From Bacilli bacterium (GTDB taxonomy: Bacteria; Bacillota_I; Bacilli_A; RF39; UBA660): a stretch of DNA of 22,472 nucleotides. The notes under the pieces are model-generated. The model did no database searches. It was not told where the DNA came from and worked only from the letters and a program-made list of their open reading frames with translations. The stretch is from NCBI GenBank assembly GCA_900752905.1, contig CAADWX010000013.1, positions 1-22,472 on the forward strand. Reading direction: 5' to 3'. Within the stretch, counting starts at the first letter, position 1. Every line of letters starts with the position of its first letter. Position numbers and translations under genes: made by a program. Of the stretch, positions 1 to 7,689 are shown one piece after another.

Positions 1-243
1 CATTCTATGTATTTAGATATTATATTTACATCTGGTGTTTTATCTTTTATAAATTTTATTTTATTTATTATATATATTATTTATATGTTTTTTAAGAAAA
101 GAGTATATTTAGATAGGTTTTATTTATGTTTATTTATAGGTATTATTAATTATTTAATATTTGGTATTTTAAATGATAGTTTAGTTTTAGTATCACCTTA
201 TTTTTATATTTTGCTTAGTGTTTTAGCCTCAAAAACTAATTGA
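1..243 (+). CDS. 3' end of a polytopic membrane protein, possibly O-antigen ligase/polymerase family (partial)
   Basis: The reading frame is open from the first base of the window and ends at a TGA at 241-243, so only about the last 80 residues are seen. They form three hydrophobic stretches separated by short basic loops (KKR). The segment reads HSMYLDIIFTSGVLSFI, which resembles the H-N-x-Y-L-D-I-L-x-x-x-G-(I/V)-x-G-F motif found late in Wzy/O-antigen ligase proteins, followed by a last helix after an N-D-S motif. Such proteins polymerise or ligate surface polysaccharide at the outer face of the membrane. A chain-length/BY-kinase pair lies 17 kb downstream, so surface polysaccharide synthesis is plausible in this organism. 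An ATG at 7 is in frame but is probably internal. The family call is tentative because the bulk of the protein is missing. Confidence 0.5.
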   Translation, partial: HSMYLDIIFTSGVLSFINFILFIIYIIYMFFKKRVYLDRFYLCLFIGIINYLIFGILNDSLVLVSPYFYILLSVLASKTN

Positions 244-272
244 AAATAAATATGTGTATTTAGACTGTAATA

Positions 273-301
273 TTGACAAAAAACGACAATTTTGATATAT
301 T
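273..301 (+). promoter_or_regulatory. Sigma-A type promoter for the DUF4190 gene
   Basis: A perfect -35 TTGACA at 273-278 and a -10 TATATT at 296-301 are separated by 17 bp. They lie just upstream of an AGGAGG ribosome site and the ATG at 330. Confidence 0.75.
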
Positions 302-329
302 TGTAGTGTATTAATGTAGGAGGAAATAT

Positions 330-767
330 ATGAATAAGGATGAGAAAAAGATTGAACAAGATGTTCAACAACCAGTACAGCAACCAGTGTACACTCAACC
401 ACAACAACCAATTTATCAACAACCAATTTATCAACAACCAATTTATCAACAACCAATGTATAATCAACCAGTACAAAAGAATTCTTATGCTACTGCTGGA
501 ATGGTTCTAGGGATTGTTTCTGTATCAGCAATAATTATTGGTTTATTTGTTTTTGGAGGCTTTTTTTATACTGTATCACTTATATGTGGTATTGTTGGAA
601 TTGTATTGTCTGCAAAAGGTCGTAAGAGTCCAATTGATAGTGGTCAAGCAACTGCAGGTCTTGTATTAAGTATAGTTGGTACATCTATTTCTGGTATAGG
701 TCTTGCTTGTGTTGCATGTGCATGTGCTACTATAGGTTGTGTCGGTGCTGCTGCATCAAGTTTATAA
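330..767 (+). CDS. DUF4190 domain membrane protein with Gln/Pro/Tyr-rich N-terminus
   Basis: This is a 145-residue protein. Residues 1-50 are hydrophilic and rich in Q, P and Y, with a QQPIY pentapeptide repeated four times in tandem (the last copy is QQPMY). Residues about 53-75 and 105-140 are small-residue-rich membrane segments joined by a loop with GRKSPIDSGQATAG, typical of DUF4190 proteins (AxAGLVLGIV...GRK...A.AGLVLSIVG). Such proteins are small membrane proteins of unknown function. The last helix is unusual in holding four cysteines within about ten residues (CVACACATIGC). It has its own promoter, a strong AGGAGG site and a terminator, so it is probably a single-gene transcript. No function can be assigned. 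Confidence 0.8.
   Translation: MNKDEKKIEQDVQQPVQQPVYTQPQQPIYQQPIYQQPIYQQPMYNQPVQKNSYATAGMVLGIVSVSAIIIGLFVFGGFFYTVSLICGIVGIVLSAKGRKSPIDSGQATAGLVLSIVGTSISGIGLACVACACATIGCVGAAASSL
402..461 (+). repeat. Four 15-bp in-frame tandem repeats in the DUF4190 gene
   Basis: The unit CAACAACCAATTTAT occurs at 402-416, 417-431 and 432-446, and a variant with G replacing T (CAACAACCAATGTAT) at 447-461. Each unit codes for QQPIY (last QQPMY). Because the unit is a multiple of three, copy-number slippage would not disrupt the reading frame. Confidence 0.95.
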
Positions 768-791
768 AAACTATGTAAAATAGTTTTTTTT
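766..791 (+). terminator. Intrinsic terminator after the DUF4190 gene
   Basis: AAAAACTAT (766-774) pairs with ATAGTTTTT (780-788) over a 5-nt loop, and the T-run continues to 791. The left arm overlaps the stop codon. No clear promoter lies between it and the next gene, so read-through may supply the lgt operon. Confidence 0.75.
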
Positions 792-811
792 CTTAAGAAA
801 AGAGGTTTATT

Positions 812-1618
812 ATGTTTCCGTATATAAAAGTCTTTGATAGAAATATTAGTATGTATGGTATTATGGCTATGATTGGTGTTATTTTATGTTTATTTTATGT
901 TATAAGAGTTTGTAAGAGAGAAAAAATAGAAGATTATAAGTATGTTAATATGTTATTATTTTCTATAATTGGTATTTTAATAGGCGGACATCTTTTATAT
1001 GGAATTACTAATATAAATTTATTTATAGATTTAATGAAAAATATTGGAAGTTTAGAATTTAAAGAAATTATAATTAAACTTGCTACTATATTTGGTGGAT
1101 CTGTTTTTTATGGTGGATTAATAGGTGGTTGTTTTACAGCATATATATATGCCAAACGTGTAAAAATTAATAATTGTGAAACGTATGATATGTTAATACC
1201 TGTGGTACCACTTTTTCATTTTTTTGGAAGAATAGGTTGTTTTCTTGTTGGATGCTGTTATGGAGTTGAAAGTAGTATTGGTTTTACTTTTCATAATTCA
1301 ATAATAGAATCAGCTAATAACGTAAATAGATTTCCGGTACAACTTGTTGAAGCTTTATTTAATTTAATCTTATTTTTTTGTCTATATAATTTTTTTAAGC
1401 ATAAAAAGTTTAAAGGATATTTATTGAATATTTATTTTATTTTTTATCCTGTATTTAGATTTATTATTGAATTCTTTAGAGGGGATAGTTATAGAGGATT
1501 TTTATTTGGGTTATCTACTTCTCAAATAATTAGTATTATTCTTTTGATATGTTCTATTATTAATTTATTTTATAGATTGTATTATAGTAAAAAAGGTGAA
1601 ATATGCAAAAAGAGATGA
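812..1618 (+). CDS. lgt: Prolipoprotein diacylglyceryl transferase family protein
   Basis: Lgt moves a diacylglyceryl group from phosphatidylglycerol to the lipobox cysteine of secreted prolipoproteins at the membrane. This 268-residue protein has about seven hydrophobic helices and the family landmarks: FYGGLIGG (residues about 99-106), FGRIGCFLVGCCYG with the conserved Arg at 140, FPVQLVEA, and near the C-terminus R216-x3-E220 in FRFIIEFFRGD, matching the essential R239/E243 pair of the E. coli enzyme. The His of the E. coli HGGL motif (H103) is Tyr100 here. At least one lipoprotein substrate lies at 16585. The ATG has an AGAGG site 7 nt upstream. It overlaps the next gene by 16 bp. A paralogue with altered specificity cannot be excluded. 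Confidence 0.85.
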   Translation: MFPYIKVFDRNISMYGIMAMIGVILCLFYVIRVCKREKIEDYKYVNMLLFSIIGILIGGHLLYGITNINLFIDLMKNIGSLEFKEIIIKLATIFGGSVFYGGLIGGCFTAYIYAKRVKINNCETYDMLIPVVPLFHFFGRIGCFLVGCCYGVESSIGFTFHNSIIESANNVNRFPVQLVEALFNLILFFCLYNFFKHKKFKGYLLNIYFIFYPVFRFIIEFFRGDSYRGFLFGLSTSQIISIILLICSIINLFYRLYYSKKGEICKKR

Positions 1619-2298
1619 TAAATAAATTATTTAAATTGTTTTTTGAATATGAAGATGAAAATGATAATTTGGTTAATATAACTGAATTATTGAGTATAAT
1701 TAAATCTTATTCTGATATATGGAATGAGTTTCGTAATTTAGTTAATAAAAAGATAAATGATAAAGTTACAGATATAAGTTATAAATATGTAACTGTTAAT
1801 AGTAAAAAATATGTGTTTTTAATTTTGAACTTTTTTGATTATATTATTATAGATGTTGAAAATAATATTATATGTGATGATGAAAAAATATTAAATATAT
1901 ATTTAAAAAGATATAATAGTCAGGTTGAAAAGATATTTGGTAAAGGCGATTTTTATAATTTAAAAGGAATTGAAGAAAGTAATATAACTGATTTAATTGA
2001 ATTTATAAAAAATAATAAGTATGTTTTGGAAAATTCTGATATTGTATATAAAAAAAAGTGTGATTATGGTGCGGTTTATTTGATTATATCTATTAGTTCT
2101 AGTGATGTTGAGTTATATTTTAATGATATAGATGGTAATAAACAAAGTATTTTTTTTGATAGTAATTTAAATGTTATTGAGTCAAAGAATTATTTGAATA
2201 ATAAAGAAAAATTAGATGATGTTGTTAAAAATATTTGTTATGTAGGTATTCCTAGTGAATTAATACCTAATAAAAATTTAAAAAAGAAGGTGAAATAA
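1603..2298 (+). CDS. Hypothetical protein, 231 aa
   Basis: I do not recognise this protein. It is acidic overall in its N-terminal half, hydrophilic, rich in N, D, K and I, and has no signal peptide or membrane segment, so it is likely cytoplasmic. Alternating hydrophobic patterns such as KYVFLILNFFDYIIIDV and AVYLIISISSSDVELYF suggest beta strands. The C-terminus is a basic tail (NKNLKKKVK). Its start overlaps the lgt end by 16 bp with AAAGGTG as ribosome site inside lgt, and its TAA shares one base with the ATG of the adenosine deaminase gene. It is therefore translationally coupled to both neighbours. No function can be given. Confidence 0.75.
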   Translation: MQKEMINKLFKLFFEYEDENDNLVNITELLSIIKSYSDIWNEFRNLVNKKINDKVTDISYKYVTVNSKKYVFLILNFFDYIIIDVENNIICDDEKILNIYLKRYNSQVEKIFGKGDFYNLKGIEESNITDLIEFIKNNKYVLENSDIVYKKKCDYGAVYLIISISSSDVELYFNDIDGNKQSIFFDSNLNVIESKNYLNNKEKLDDVVKNICYVGIPSELIPNKNLKKKVK

Positions 2299-3266
2299 TG
2301 ATAGAAAATCTCCCAAAAGTTGAATTGCATTTACATTTAGATGGTTCTATTAGATTAGAAACAGCATGTGAATTATTGAATATGAATTATTATGATGTTA
2401 AAAAAAATATGGTTGCAAGTTCTAAATGTGAGGATTTGAATGATTATTTAACAAAATTTAATTATCCTGAAAAAATATTACAAACTAAAGAAAACTTAGA
2501 AAGAGTAGCATATGAACTTGCTGTAGATTTAAAAAAAGATAATGTTATTTATGCTGAGGTTAGATTTGCGCCTTTAAAGCATATAAACGAGGGGTTATCT
2601 TTAGATGATGTTGTATTAAGTATCTTAAGTGGATTACGTCGTGTTGATGTTAAAGTAAATTTAATACTTTGTATGATGAGAAATGATAGTTTTAATGATA
2701 ATTTAAAAGTAATTGAACTTGCTTTAAAATATTTAAATAAAGGTGTTGTTGGAATTGATTTAGCTGGAGCTGAAGCTTTGTATAAGACATCTTCGTTTAA
2801 GAATTTATTTGATATAGCTTTAAAAAATAATATCCCATTTACAATACATGCTGGTGAGGCTGATGGATATGATAGTATTTTGGCTGCTATTAATTTTAAA
2901 ACTAAACGTATAGGACATGGTATTAATTCTATTCATTATGATGATTTAATAGAAATAATAAAAGAAAAAAATATTTTACTAGAAGTTTGTCCAACAAGTA
3001 ATGTTCAAACAAATGTAGTTGATAGGTATTATAATCATCCTATAAAGAAACTATTCGATAAAGGGGTTAAATTATGTATTAATACTGATAATAGAACTGT
3101 GTCAAATGTAACTTTAAATGATGAATATAATAAATTATATAAATATTTTAATTTTGATATAGATTCTTTTATAAAGATGAATTTATTTGCTATAGAACAT
3201 GCATTTATTTCTGATTTAGAAAAAAATGATTTAAAAGAAGAATATTTAAAACTTATAAATAGGTGA
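2298..3266 (+). CDS. add: Adenosine deaminase
   Basis: It hydrolyses adenosine or deoxyadenosine to inosine and ammonia in cytoplasmic purine salvage. The zinc site is complete: H11 and H13 in ELHLHLDGS, H184 in IHAGEADG with catalytic E187, H207 in GHGI, and D264 in INTDNR. The length of 322 residues fits bacterial enzymes (about 330). The ATG shares its A with the preceding TAA, and GAAGGTG just upstream serves as ribosome site. It sits in a run of housekeeping enzymes, with the flavoprotein gene starting 4 bp after its stop. Adenine deaminase of the same superfamily is the main alternative, but the overall motif set favours adenosine. Confidence 0.92.
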   Translation: MIENLPKVELHLHLDGSIRLETACELLNMNYYDVKKNMVASSKCEDLNDYLTKFNYPEKILQTKENLERVAYELAVDLKKDNVIYAEVRFAPLKHINEGLSLDDVVLSILSGLRRVDVKVNLILCMMRNDSFNDNLKVIELALKYLNKGVVGIDLAGAEALYKTSSFKNLFDIALKNNIPFTIHAGEADGYDSILAAINFKTKRIGHGINSIHYDDLIEIIKEKNILLEVCPTSNVQTNVVDRYYNHPIKKLFDKGVKLCINTDNRTVSNVTLNDEYNKLYKYFNFDIDSFIKMNLFAIEHAFISDLEKNDLKEEYLKLINR

Positions 3267-3270
3267 TTTT

Positions 3271-4479
3271 ATGAAAAAAGTAATTATTATTGGTGGTGGA
3301 GCATCCGGACTTGTATGTGCGATTGTTGCGGCTAGACGTGGAGAGTGTGTTACTATACTTGAAAAAAGTAATAATTGTGGTAAAAAAATATTAGTATCTG
3401 GTAATGGAAGGTGTAATTATTGGAATAGTGAGTTTGATATTACTAAATTTAATTCTAATAATTTAGATATACTTGAATATATATTAAAAAATAAAGATAA
3501 TGTACTTCCTTTTTTTGAGAGCCTTGGTATTATACCTAAAATCAAGAATGGTTATTATTATCCATATTCAAACCAATCTATAACTGTTTTAAATGTGCTT
3601 ATTAATGAATTAAAAAGGTTAAATGTTAATATTGAATATGATGTTGAGATAGTAGATATTATTAAAAATAATAATTCTTTTTATCTTATTTCAAGTAATA
3701 AAAAATATGTCTGTGATTATGTTGTTGTATCAACTGGTTCAAATGCATATGTAAAAGATAATACTTGTGGATATGATATGTTAAAAAGATTGGGTCATTC
3801 TTTAATTAAACCGCTTCCTGCTTTAGTTCAGCTAAAAGGGAATGATTCTTGTTTTAAGGATTGGGCTGGTATTAGATGTGATGTTAATCTTTCTTTATAT
3901 GTTAATGATAAATTTGTAAGATGTGAAATTGGTGAGGTACAACTTACAAATTATGGAATAAGTGGTATATGCGCTATGCAGCTAAGTAGTATGATTTCAA
4001 GATGTCTTTATAATAATGAAAAATGTATGATAAAGATAAATTTTTTAAATTTTTTGAATTCTTTAGAAGAATTTATTGATTGGTTAAAATGTCAAAGTAA
4101 AAAAACTAATAATAAAACTATACAAGAATTATTAGATTGTGTACTTAATTATAAACTTACAAATATAATACTTAAGAAATCTGGTATTAAAAATAATAAA
4201 TTAGCAGAACAATTAACAAGTAATGAATTAACTGTTTTAGCTCAAAATGTTATTTCTTTTGATATAGAAATAATAGATACAATGACTTTTAAAGAATCTC
4301 AGGTATGTAGTGGTGGTATTCCTTTATGTGAGATAAATAAAGATACGCTTGAATCTTTAAAGGTAAAAAATCTATATTTGACAGGTGAAATACTTGATGT
4401 TGATGGAAATTGTGGTGGATATAATTTAGGCTTTGCTTGGATATCTGGTATAATAGTTGGGAATAGTATAGGAAGGTAA
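3271..4479 (+). CDS. NAD(P)/FAD-dependent oxidoreductase, BaiN/HI0933 family
   Basis: This is a 402-residue flavoprotein. The N-terminal dinucleotide-binding loop GGGASG is at residues 8-13 in a strand-helix fold, followed by the family signature KKILVSGNGRCNYWN (about residues 38-52), which in this family replaces the usual FAD-contact loop. The C-terminal FAD region reads GGIPLCEINKDTLESLKVKN and then TGEILDVDGNCGGYNLGFAW. The family (HI0933, YtfP, BaiN) is mostly of unknown substrate; some members are flavin reductases acting on bile acid intermediates. It starts 4 bp after add and ends 1 bp before the next flavoprotein gene, so the two flavoproteins are co-translated. The exact reaction cannot be read from sequence. 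Confidence 0.9.
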   Translation: MKKVIIIGGGASGLVCAIVAARRGECVTILEKSNNCGKKILVSGNGRCNYWNSEFDITKFNSNNLDILEYILKNKDNVLPFFESLGIIPKIKNGYYYPYSNQSITVLNVLINELKRLNVNIEYDVEIVDIIKNNNSFYLISSNKKYVCDYVVVSTGSNAYVKDNTCGYDMLKRLGHSLIKPLPALVQLKGNDSCFKDWAGIRCDVNLSLYVNDKFVRCEIGEVQLTNYGISGICAMQLSSMISRCLYNNEKCMIKINFLNFLNSLEEFIDWLKCQSKKTNNKTIQELLDCVLNYKLTNIILKKSGIKNNKLAEQLTSNELTVLAQNVISFDIEIIDTMTFKESQVCSGGIPLCEINKDTLESLKVKNLYLTGEILDVDGNCGGYNLGFAWISGIIVGNSIGR

Positions 4480-4480
4480 T

Positions 4481-6061
4481 ATGATAAGAGTAAGACAAAT
4501 AAAGGTAGCAATAGAGAATGATACAAGTGCTGAGATACTAAAAAAAATATCTAAAAAATTAAATACAAATAAGAATAATATTGTATCTTTTAATATACAT
4601 AAAAAATCTATTGATGCTAGATTAAAACCACAAATATTTTATGTCTATGAAGTTGATATAGAGTTAAAGGATGAATGTAAAATACAATTTAATAATGATG
4701 TATTAAGAGTTGAAAAAGAGAAATTTAATGTTAGTAAAAAAGGAGATATTTTATTAAATAAAAGACCTGTTATAATAGGAAGTGGGCCTGCTGGGCTTTT
4801 CTGTGCATATCTTCTTTCTTTATATGGTTATAATCCTTTAATAATTGAACGTGGTGAAATGGTAGAAGATAGAATTAATACTGTTAATAAATTTTGGGCT
4901 ACTGGTGATTTAAATGAAAATTCTAATGTTCAATTTGGAGAAGGTGGAGCCGGTACATTTTCTGATGGTAAATTAAATACTCTTGTTAAAGATCCACTAT
5001 TTATTCAAAAATATGTATTTCAAATATTTGTTGAAAATGGCGCTGATGCGGAAATAATGTATTCAAATAAACCTCATATAGGAACTGATATGCTTACAGG
5101 TATTGTTAAAAATATAAGAAATAAAATAATATCATATGGAGGAAGCTTTAGATATAATACTATTATGACCGATATAAAGTATGATAATAATAAAATAAAA
5201 AGTATTATATTAAATGATAATGAAGAAGTAGAAACTGATATTCTTATTTTGGCTATAGGACATAGTGCTCGTGATACGTTTAGAATGTTATATAAAAATA
5301 ATATTTTGATGACTTCTAAACCTTTTGCGATAGGAATTAGAATACAACATCCGCAAAGTATGATAGATGAATCACAATATGGTTCATGTAGTAGTCTATT
5401 ACATCCATCTAGTTATAAGCTTACATATAAGGCAAGTAATAATAGAGGCGTATATACGTTTTGTATGTGTCCAGGTGGTTATGTAGTTAATTCTTCATCA
5501 AGAAAAGGTATGCTTGCTGTAAATGGTATGAGTTATCATAAAAGGGATAGTGAGAATGCTAATAGTGCAATAATTGTTACTATAAATAAAGATGACTTTG
5601 GACCGTTGCCTCTTGATGGAGTTAAATATCAAGAAATCTTGGAAAAAAAATTTTATGAAGCTTGTAATGGTAAAATACCAGTTCAGTTATATGGTGATTT
5701 TAAAATGAATAAGGATTCATTTGAATTTAAAGATGTTAAACCTTTATTTAAGGGAGATTATGAATTTTATAATTTAAGAAAAATTTTTCCAGATTATATA
5801 TCTTCTTCTTTAGTAGAAGCAGTAGAAAATATGAGTAAAAAGATTAAATCATTTAATAGATATGATGCTATTGTAGCTGGGATAGAAAGTAGAACATCAT
5901 CTCCTATTAAAATAATAAGGAATGATGAATTTGAATCTAATATAAGTGGTATATATCCTTGTGGAGAAGGTGCTGGATATGCTGGTGGTATAACATCTTC
6001 AGCAATGGATGGTATAAAAGTAGCAAATCAAATTATTAGTAAATATAAAGGAGTTAATTAA
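4481..6061 (+). CDS. FAD-dependent dehydrogenase, COG2509 family
   Basis: This 526-residue protein has a family-typical N-terminal extension of about 95 residues (an alpha/beta segment with conserved S-x-D-A-R, here KKSIDARLKPQIFYVYEVDI) before the FAD loop GSGPAGLFCAYL at about residue 100. The signature NVQFGEGGAGTFSDGKLNT lies near residues 148-166. The C-terminal FAD motif is YPCGEGAGYAGGITSSAMDG. The family is widespread in Bacillota and Bacteroidota and has no assigned substrate. The upstream AGGAAGG with ATG at 4481 gives close coupling to the preceding flavoprotein gene. Its stop lies 1 bp before the DUF3592 gene. Confidence 0.92.
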   Translation: MIRVRQIKVAIENDTSAEILKKISKKLNTNKNNIVSFNIHKKSIDARLKPQIFYVYEVDIELKDECKIQFNNDVLRVEKEKFNVSKKGDILLNKRPVIIGSGPAGLFCAYLLSLYGYNPLIIERGEMVEDRINTVNKFWATGDLNENSNVQFGEGGAGTFSDGKLNTLVKDPLFIQKYVFQIFVENGADAEIMYSNKPHIGTDMLTGIVKNIRNKIISYGGSFRYNTIMTDIKYDNNKIKSIILNDNEEVETDILILAIGHSARDTFRMLYKNNILMTSKPFAIGIRIQHPQSMIDESQYGSCSSLLHPSSYKLTYKASNNRGVYTFCMCPGGYVVNSSSRKGMLAVNGMSYHKRDSENANSAIIVTINKDDFGPLPLDGVKYQEILEKKFYEACNGKIPVQLYGDFKMNKDSFEFKDVKPLFKGDYEFYNLRKIFPDYISSSLVEAVENMSKKIKSFNRYDAIVAGIESRTSSPIKIIRNDEFESNISGIYPCGEGAGYAGGITSSAMDGIKVANQIISKYKGVN

Positions 6062-6062
6062 T

Positions 6063-6818
6063 ATGAGATTTGATAGAATTGAATTTAAAACAAAAGTTAT
6101 ATTTATAATTGTATTTATAGTTATGTTATTATTTGTATTTGGAACTATGATTTTTAGTTTTTTATCTTTAGGAAAAGATTCAAATAATAAAGAAAAAGAG
6201 TATGATTCTAGTACTAATGCAATAATAACTGATATTGTTGAATATAAAGGATCAAATTTTGATTATGAAAAGCAAAATTATTCACATAGAGTTGAAATTG
6301 AATATGAGGTTAATGGACAAAAGTATACAGGTACTTTATCTTATTATAGTTCTAAAATGACTATTGGGGATAAGGTAAGTGTACTTTATGATTCTTCTAA
6401 TCCTAAAAATTATTATTCAAATCCTTTTAAAAATCTTCCAAGTAATAATATAATCATATCAACTATTATATCTTTATTTAGTTTTGTTTTCGTAATAGGT
6501 GTAATTATTTTTTCTTTAAGAAAAGAAAAAAATAGGTTACGTGGTAAGGATTATTTAGTTAATCGTGGAATAAAGGTGCAGGGTATTGTACAGGATGTAT
6601 GTGTGGTTGAATCGTCTGATCCAAATCTTAATAAAGAAAGAATTATAATATGCAATTACACTGCGCTTGATGGAAGAAATGTTGTGGCAACTAGTGAACC
6701 AACATATGAATCAATAGAAGCTTTTTATAGAAAAGGTGAAAATAAAGTTGTTGATGTTTATATTGATCCTAAAAATAATTCTAATTATTATGTAGATATA
6801 AATAGTATAAAAAGGTAA
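6063..6818 (+). CDS. DUF3592-type membrane protein
   Basis: This 251-residue protein has one hydrophobic helix near the N-terminus (about residues 12-36) and a second at about 130-152. The region between them (about 40-128) and the C-terminal part both read as a small beta domain with the DUF3592 pattern: an A-x-I-x-D-I/V strand, a YEVNGQKYTGTLSY strand, then GDKVSVLYDSSNPKNYY; the second copy has KVQGIVQDV...VVDVYIDPKNNSNYYVD. The extracytoplasmic loop carries the first copy and the cytoplasmic tail the second, if the usual topology holds. Function is unknown. It is the last gene of the 812-6818 run and is followed directly by a strong terminator. Confidence 0.75.
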   Translation: MRFDRIEFKTKVIFIIVFIVMLLFVFGTMIFSFLSLGKDSNNKEKEYDSSTNAIITDIVEYKGSNFDYEKQNYSHRVEIEYEVNGQKYTGTLSYYSSKMTIGDKVSVLYDSSNPKNYYSNPFKNLPSNNIIISTIISLFSFVFVIGVIIFSLRKEKNRLRGKDYLVNRGIKVQGIVQDVCVVESSDPNLNKERIIICNYTALDGRNVVATSEPTYESIEAFYRKGENKVVDVYIDPKNNSNYYVDINSIKR

Positions 6819-6840
6819 ACAAGCTTTTGCTTGTTTTTTT
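6817..6840 (+). terminator. Intrinsic terminator ending the lgt-to-DUF3592 run
   Basis: AAACAAGC (6817-6824), a TTTT loop and GCTTGTTT (6829-6836) form a perfect 8-bp stem followed by T-tract to 6840. The last two T bases are also the first two of the Spo0A box that follows. Confidence 0.9.
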
Positions 6841-6872
6841 CGACATTATTTTTAAAAATAATGTAATAAAAT
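6839..6872 (+). promoter_or_regulatory. Putative Spo0A-controlled promoter of sirA
   Basis: A perfect Spo0A box TTCGACA at 6839-6845 includes a -35-like TCGACA (6840-6845). A -10-like TAAAAT at 6867-6872 lies 21 bp further on. Spo0A-activated sigma-A promoters of B. subtilis (spoIIG, spoIIE) also have overlong spacers with a 0A box at the -35. B. subtilis sirA is itself a Spo0A target. A perfect 22-bp palindrome (6843-6864) fills the spacer. The predicted leader is only about 10 nt. Confidence 0.6.
6843..6864. repeat. Perfect 22-bp palindrome in the sirA promoter
   Basis: ACATTATTTTT (6843-6853) is followed immediately by its reverse complement AAAAATAATGT (6854-6864). It has no loop and is not followed by a T-tract, so it looks more like a protein-binding site than a terminator. 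It lies between the -35-like and -10-like elements. Confidence 0.7.
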
Positions 6873-6887
6873 AAAAATGGTGATAGT

Positions 6888-7295
6888 ATGAAAACATTTT
6901 ATTTATTTATAATAAAAGATGAATATTATAGACTTTATCAAAAAAATTCTTTTATTTTATATAAAACTCTTGAGAGTTTATTTCATTTGAAAGAAGAAAA
7001 TTTAGTATTTGGTATATCATTTTATCACCAAATATGTAATACGTTTGCTAGTAACTTACTTAAAAATTATATAAAAGAAAAAATAACTTATACTCTTATA
7101 AATAAAAATATTATAAAAATTCCATCTTTACTTGAAAATACATCATTAGTAATAGAACCATCTCGTGTAATAATATATTCGAGTTCAAATTCTCCTGAGG
7201 TATTTAAAATATTTAATATATATAATAAAAAAATATTTGTATGTGATTTTTTTAATGATAATTTTTTTTGGCTTAATGAATATTTAGGTAAATAA
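6888..7295 (+). CDS. sirA: Sporulation inhibitor of replication SirA (probable)
   Basis: SirA binds domain I of DnaA and blocks replication initiation in cells entering sporulation. The 135-residue protein is near the usual length (148 in B. subtilis). It shares with the family the opening pattern F-Y-L-F-I-I-K-D-E-Y-Y (family: Y-Y-x-Y-L-I-K-E-E-F) and the closing pattern IFVCDFFNDNFFWLNEY (family: FLAMDFNSERYGWLNP). The middle is divergent, so this rests on the ends, the overall plan and the context. The ATG has GGTGA 4 nt upstream. It is preceded by a perfect Spo0A box, as expected for sirA. Downstream come ylbD and ylbE, also linked to sporulating Bacilli. Confidence 0.72.
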   Translation: MKTFYLFIIKDEYYRLYQKNSFILYKTLESLFHLKEENLVFGISFYHQICNTFASNLLKNYIKEKITYTLINKNIIKIPSLLENTSLVIEPSRVIIYSSSNSPEVFKIFNIYNKKIFVCDFFNDNFFWLNEYLGK

Positions 7296-7332
7296 AGATA
7301 ATATAAATCATATAATGAAATAGGTGGTTATA

Positions 7333-7689
7333 ATGGATAAAATAGTAGAATTTAAAGATTTTGTAAAACAACATCCGAAACTTATAAACTTTGTAAAAAA
7401 AGGTGATATGTCATGGCAAAAGTTTTATGAAATGTATGATTTATATGGTGATGATAAAGAGGCATGGAAAGATTATTTAGAACCTGTTAAAGTAGCTACA
7501 GCAACTACGAGTGCATTTGGAATATCTGATTTTATGAACTGGATTAAAAATATTGATTTAAATAAAATGCAAGAGGGTATAAATAGTGTTCAAAGAGTAG
7601 TTGGAGTTTTACAGGACTTTGGTGGTAAGGAAGATACAATTAAGCCAGAATATAAACCTAGACCTTTGTATAAACATTTTGAAGATTGA
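7333..7689 (+). CDS. ylbD: YlbD-family putative spore coat protein
   Basis: This is a 118-residue cytoplasmic-type protein. The N-terminal block KIVEFKDFVKQHPKLINFVKKGDMSWQ...YDLYGDDKEAWKDY fits the YlbD coat protein family (pattern FKxFVKxHPxLIxxVRxxxxSWQExFEEWxLLGEDxxxW). The middle, with ISDFMNWIKNIDLNKMQEGINSVQRVVGVLQDF, is an amphipathic helical region as in family members. In B. subtilis ylbD, ylbE and ylbH (rsmD) lie close together, and the same order holds here. The chosen ATG at 7333 has AGGTGG 5 nt upstream; a GTG at 7324 in the same frame would lie inside that ribosome site. The stop overlaps the ylbE TTG start. Confidence 0.85.
   Translation: MDKIVEFKDFVKQHPKLINFVKKGDMSWQKFYEMYDLYGDDKEAWKDYLEPVKVATATTSAFGISDFMNWIKNIDLNKMQEGINSVQRVVGVLQDFGGKEDTIKPEYKPRPLYKHFED

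Noticed and set aside
402..461. Short tandem repeats as a CRISPR array
   Set aside because: The 15-bp units are contiguous with no spacers and are in frame inside a gene.
204..476. Reverse-strand open frames with many W-L-L-I-N repeats
   Set aside because: They are mirror images of the CAACCA-rich 15-bp repeats of the DUF4190 gene; there is no ribosome site or promoter on that strand.
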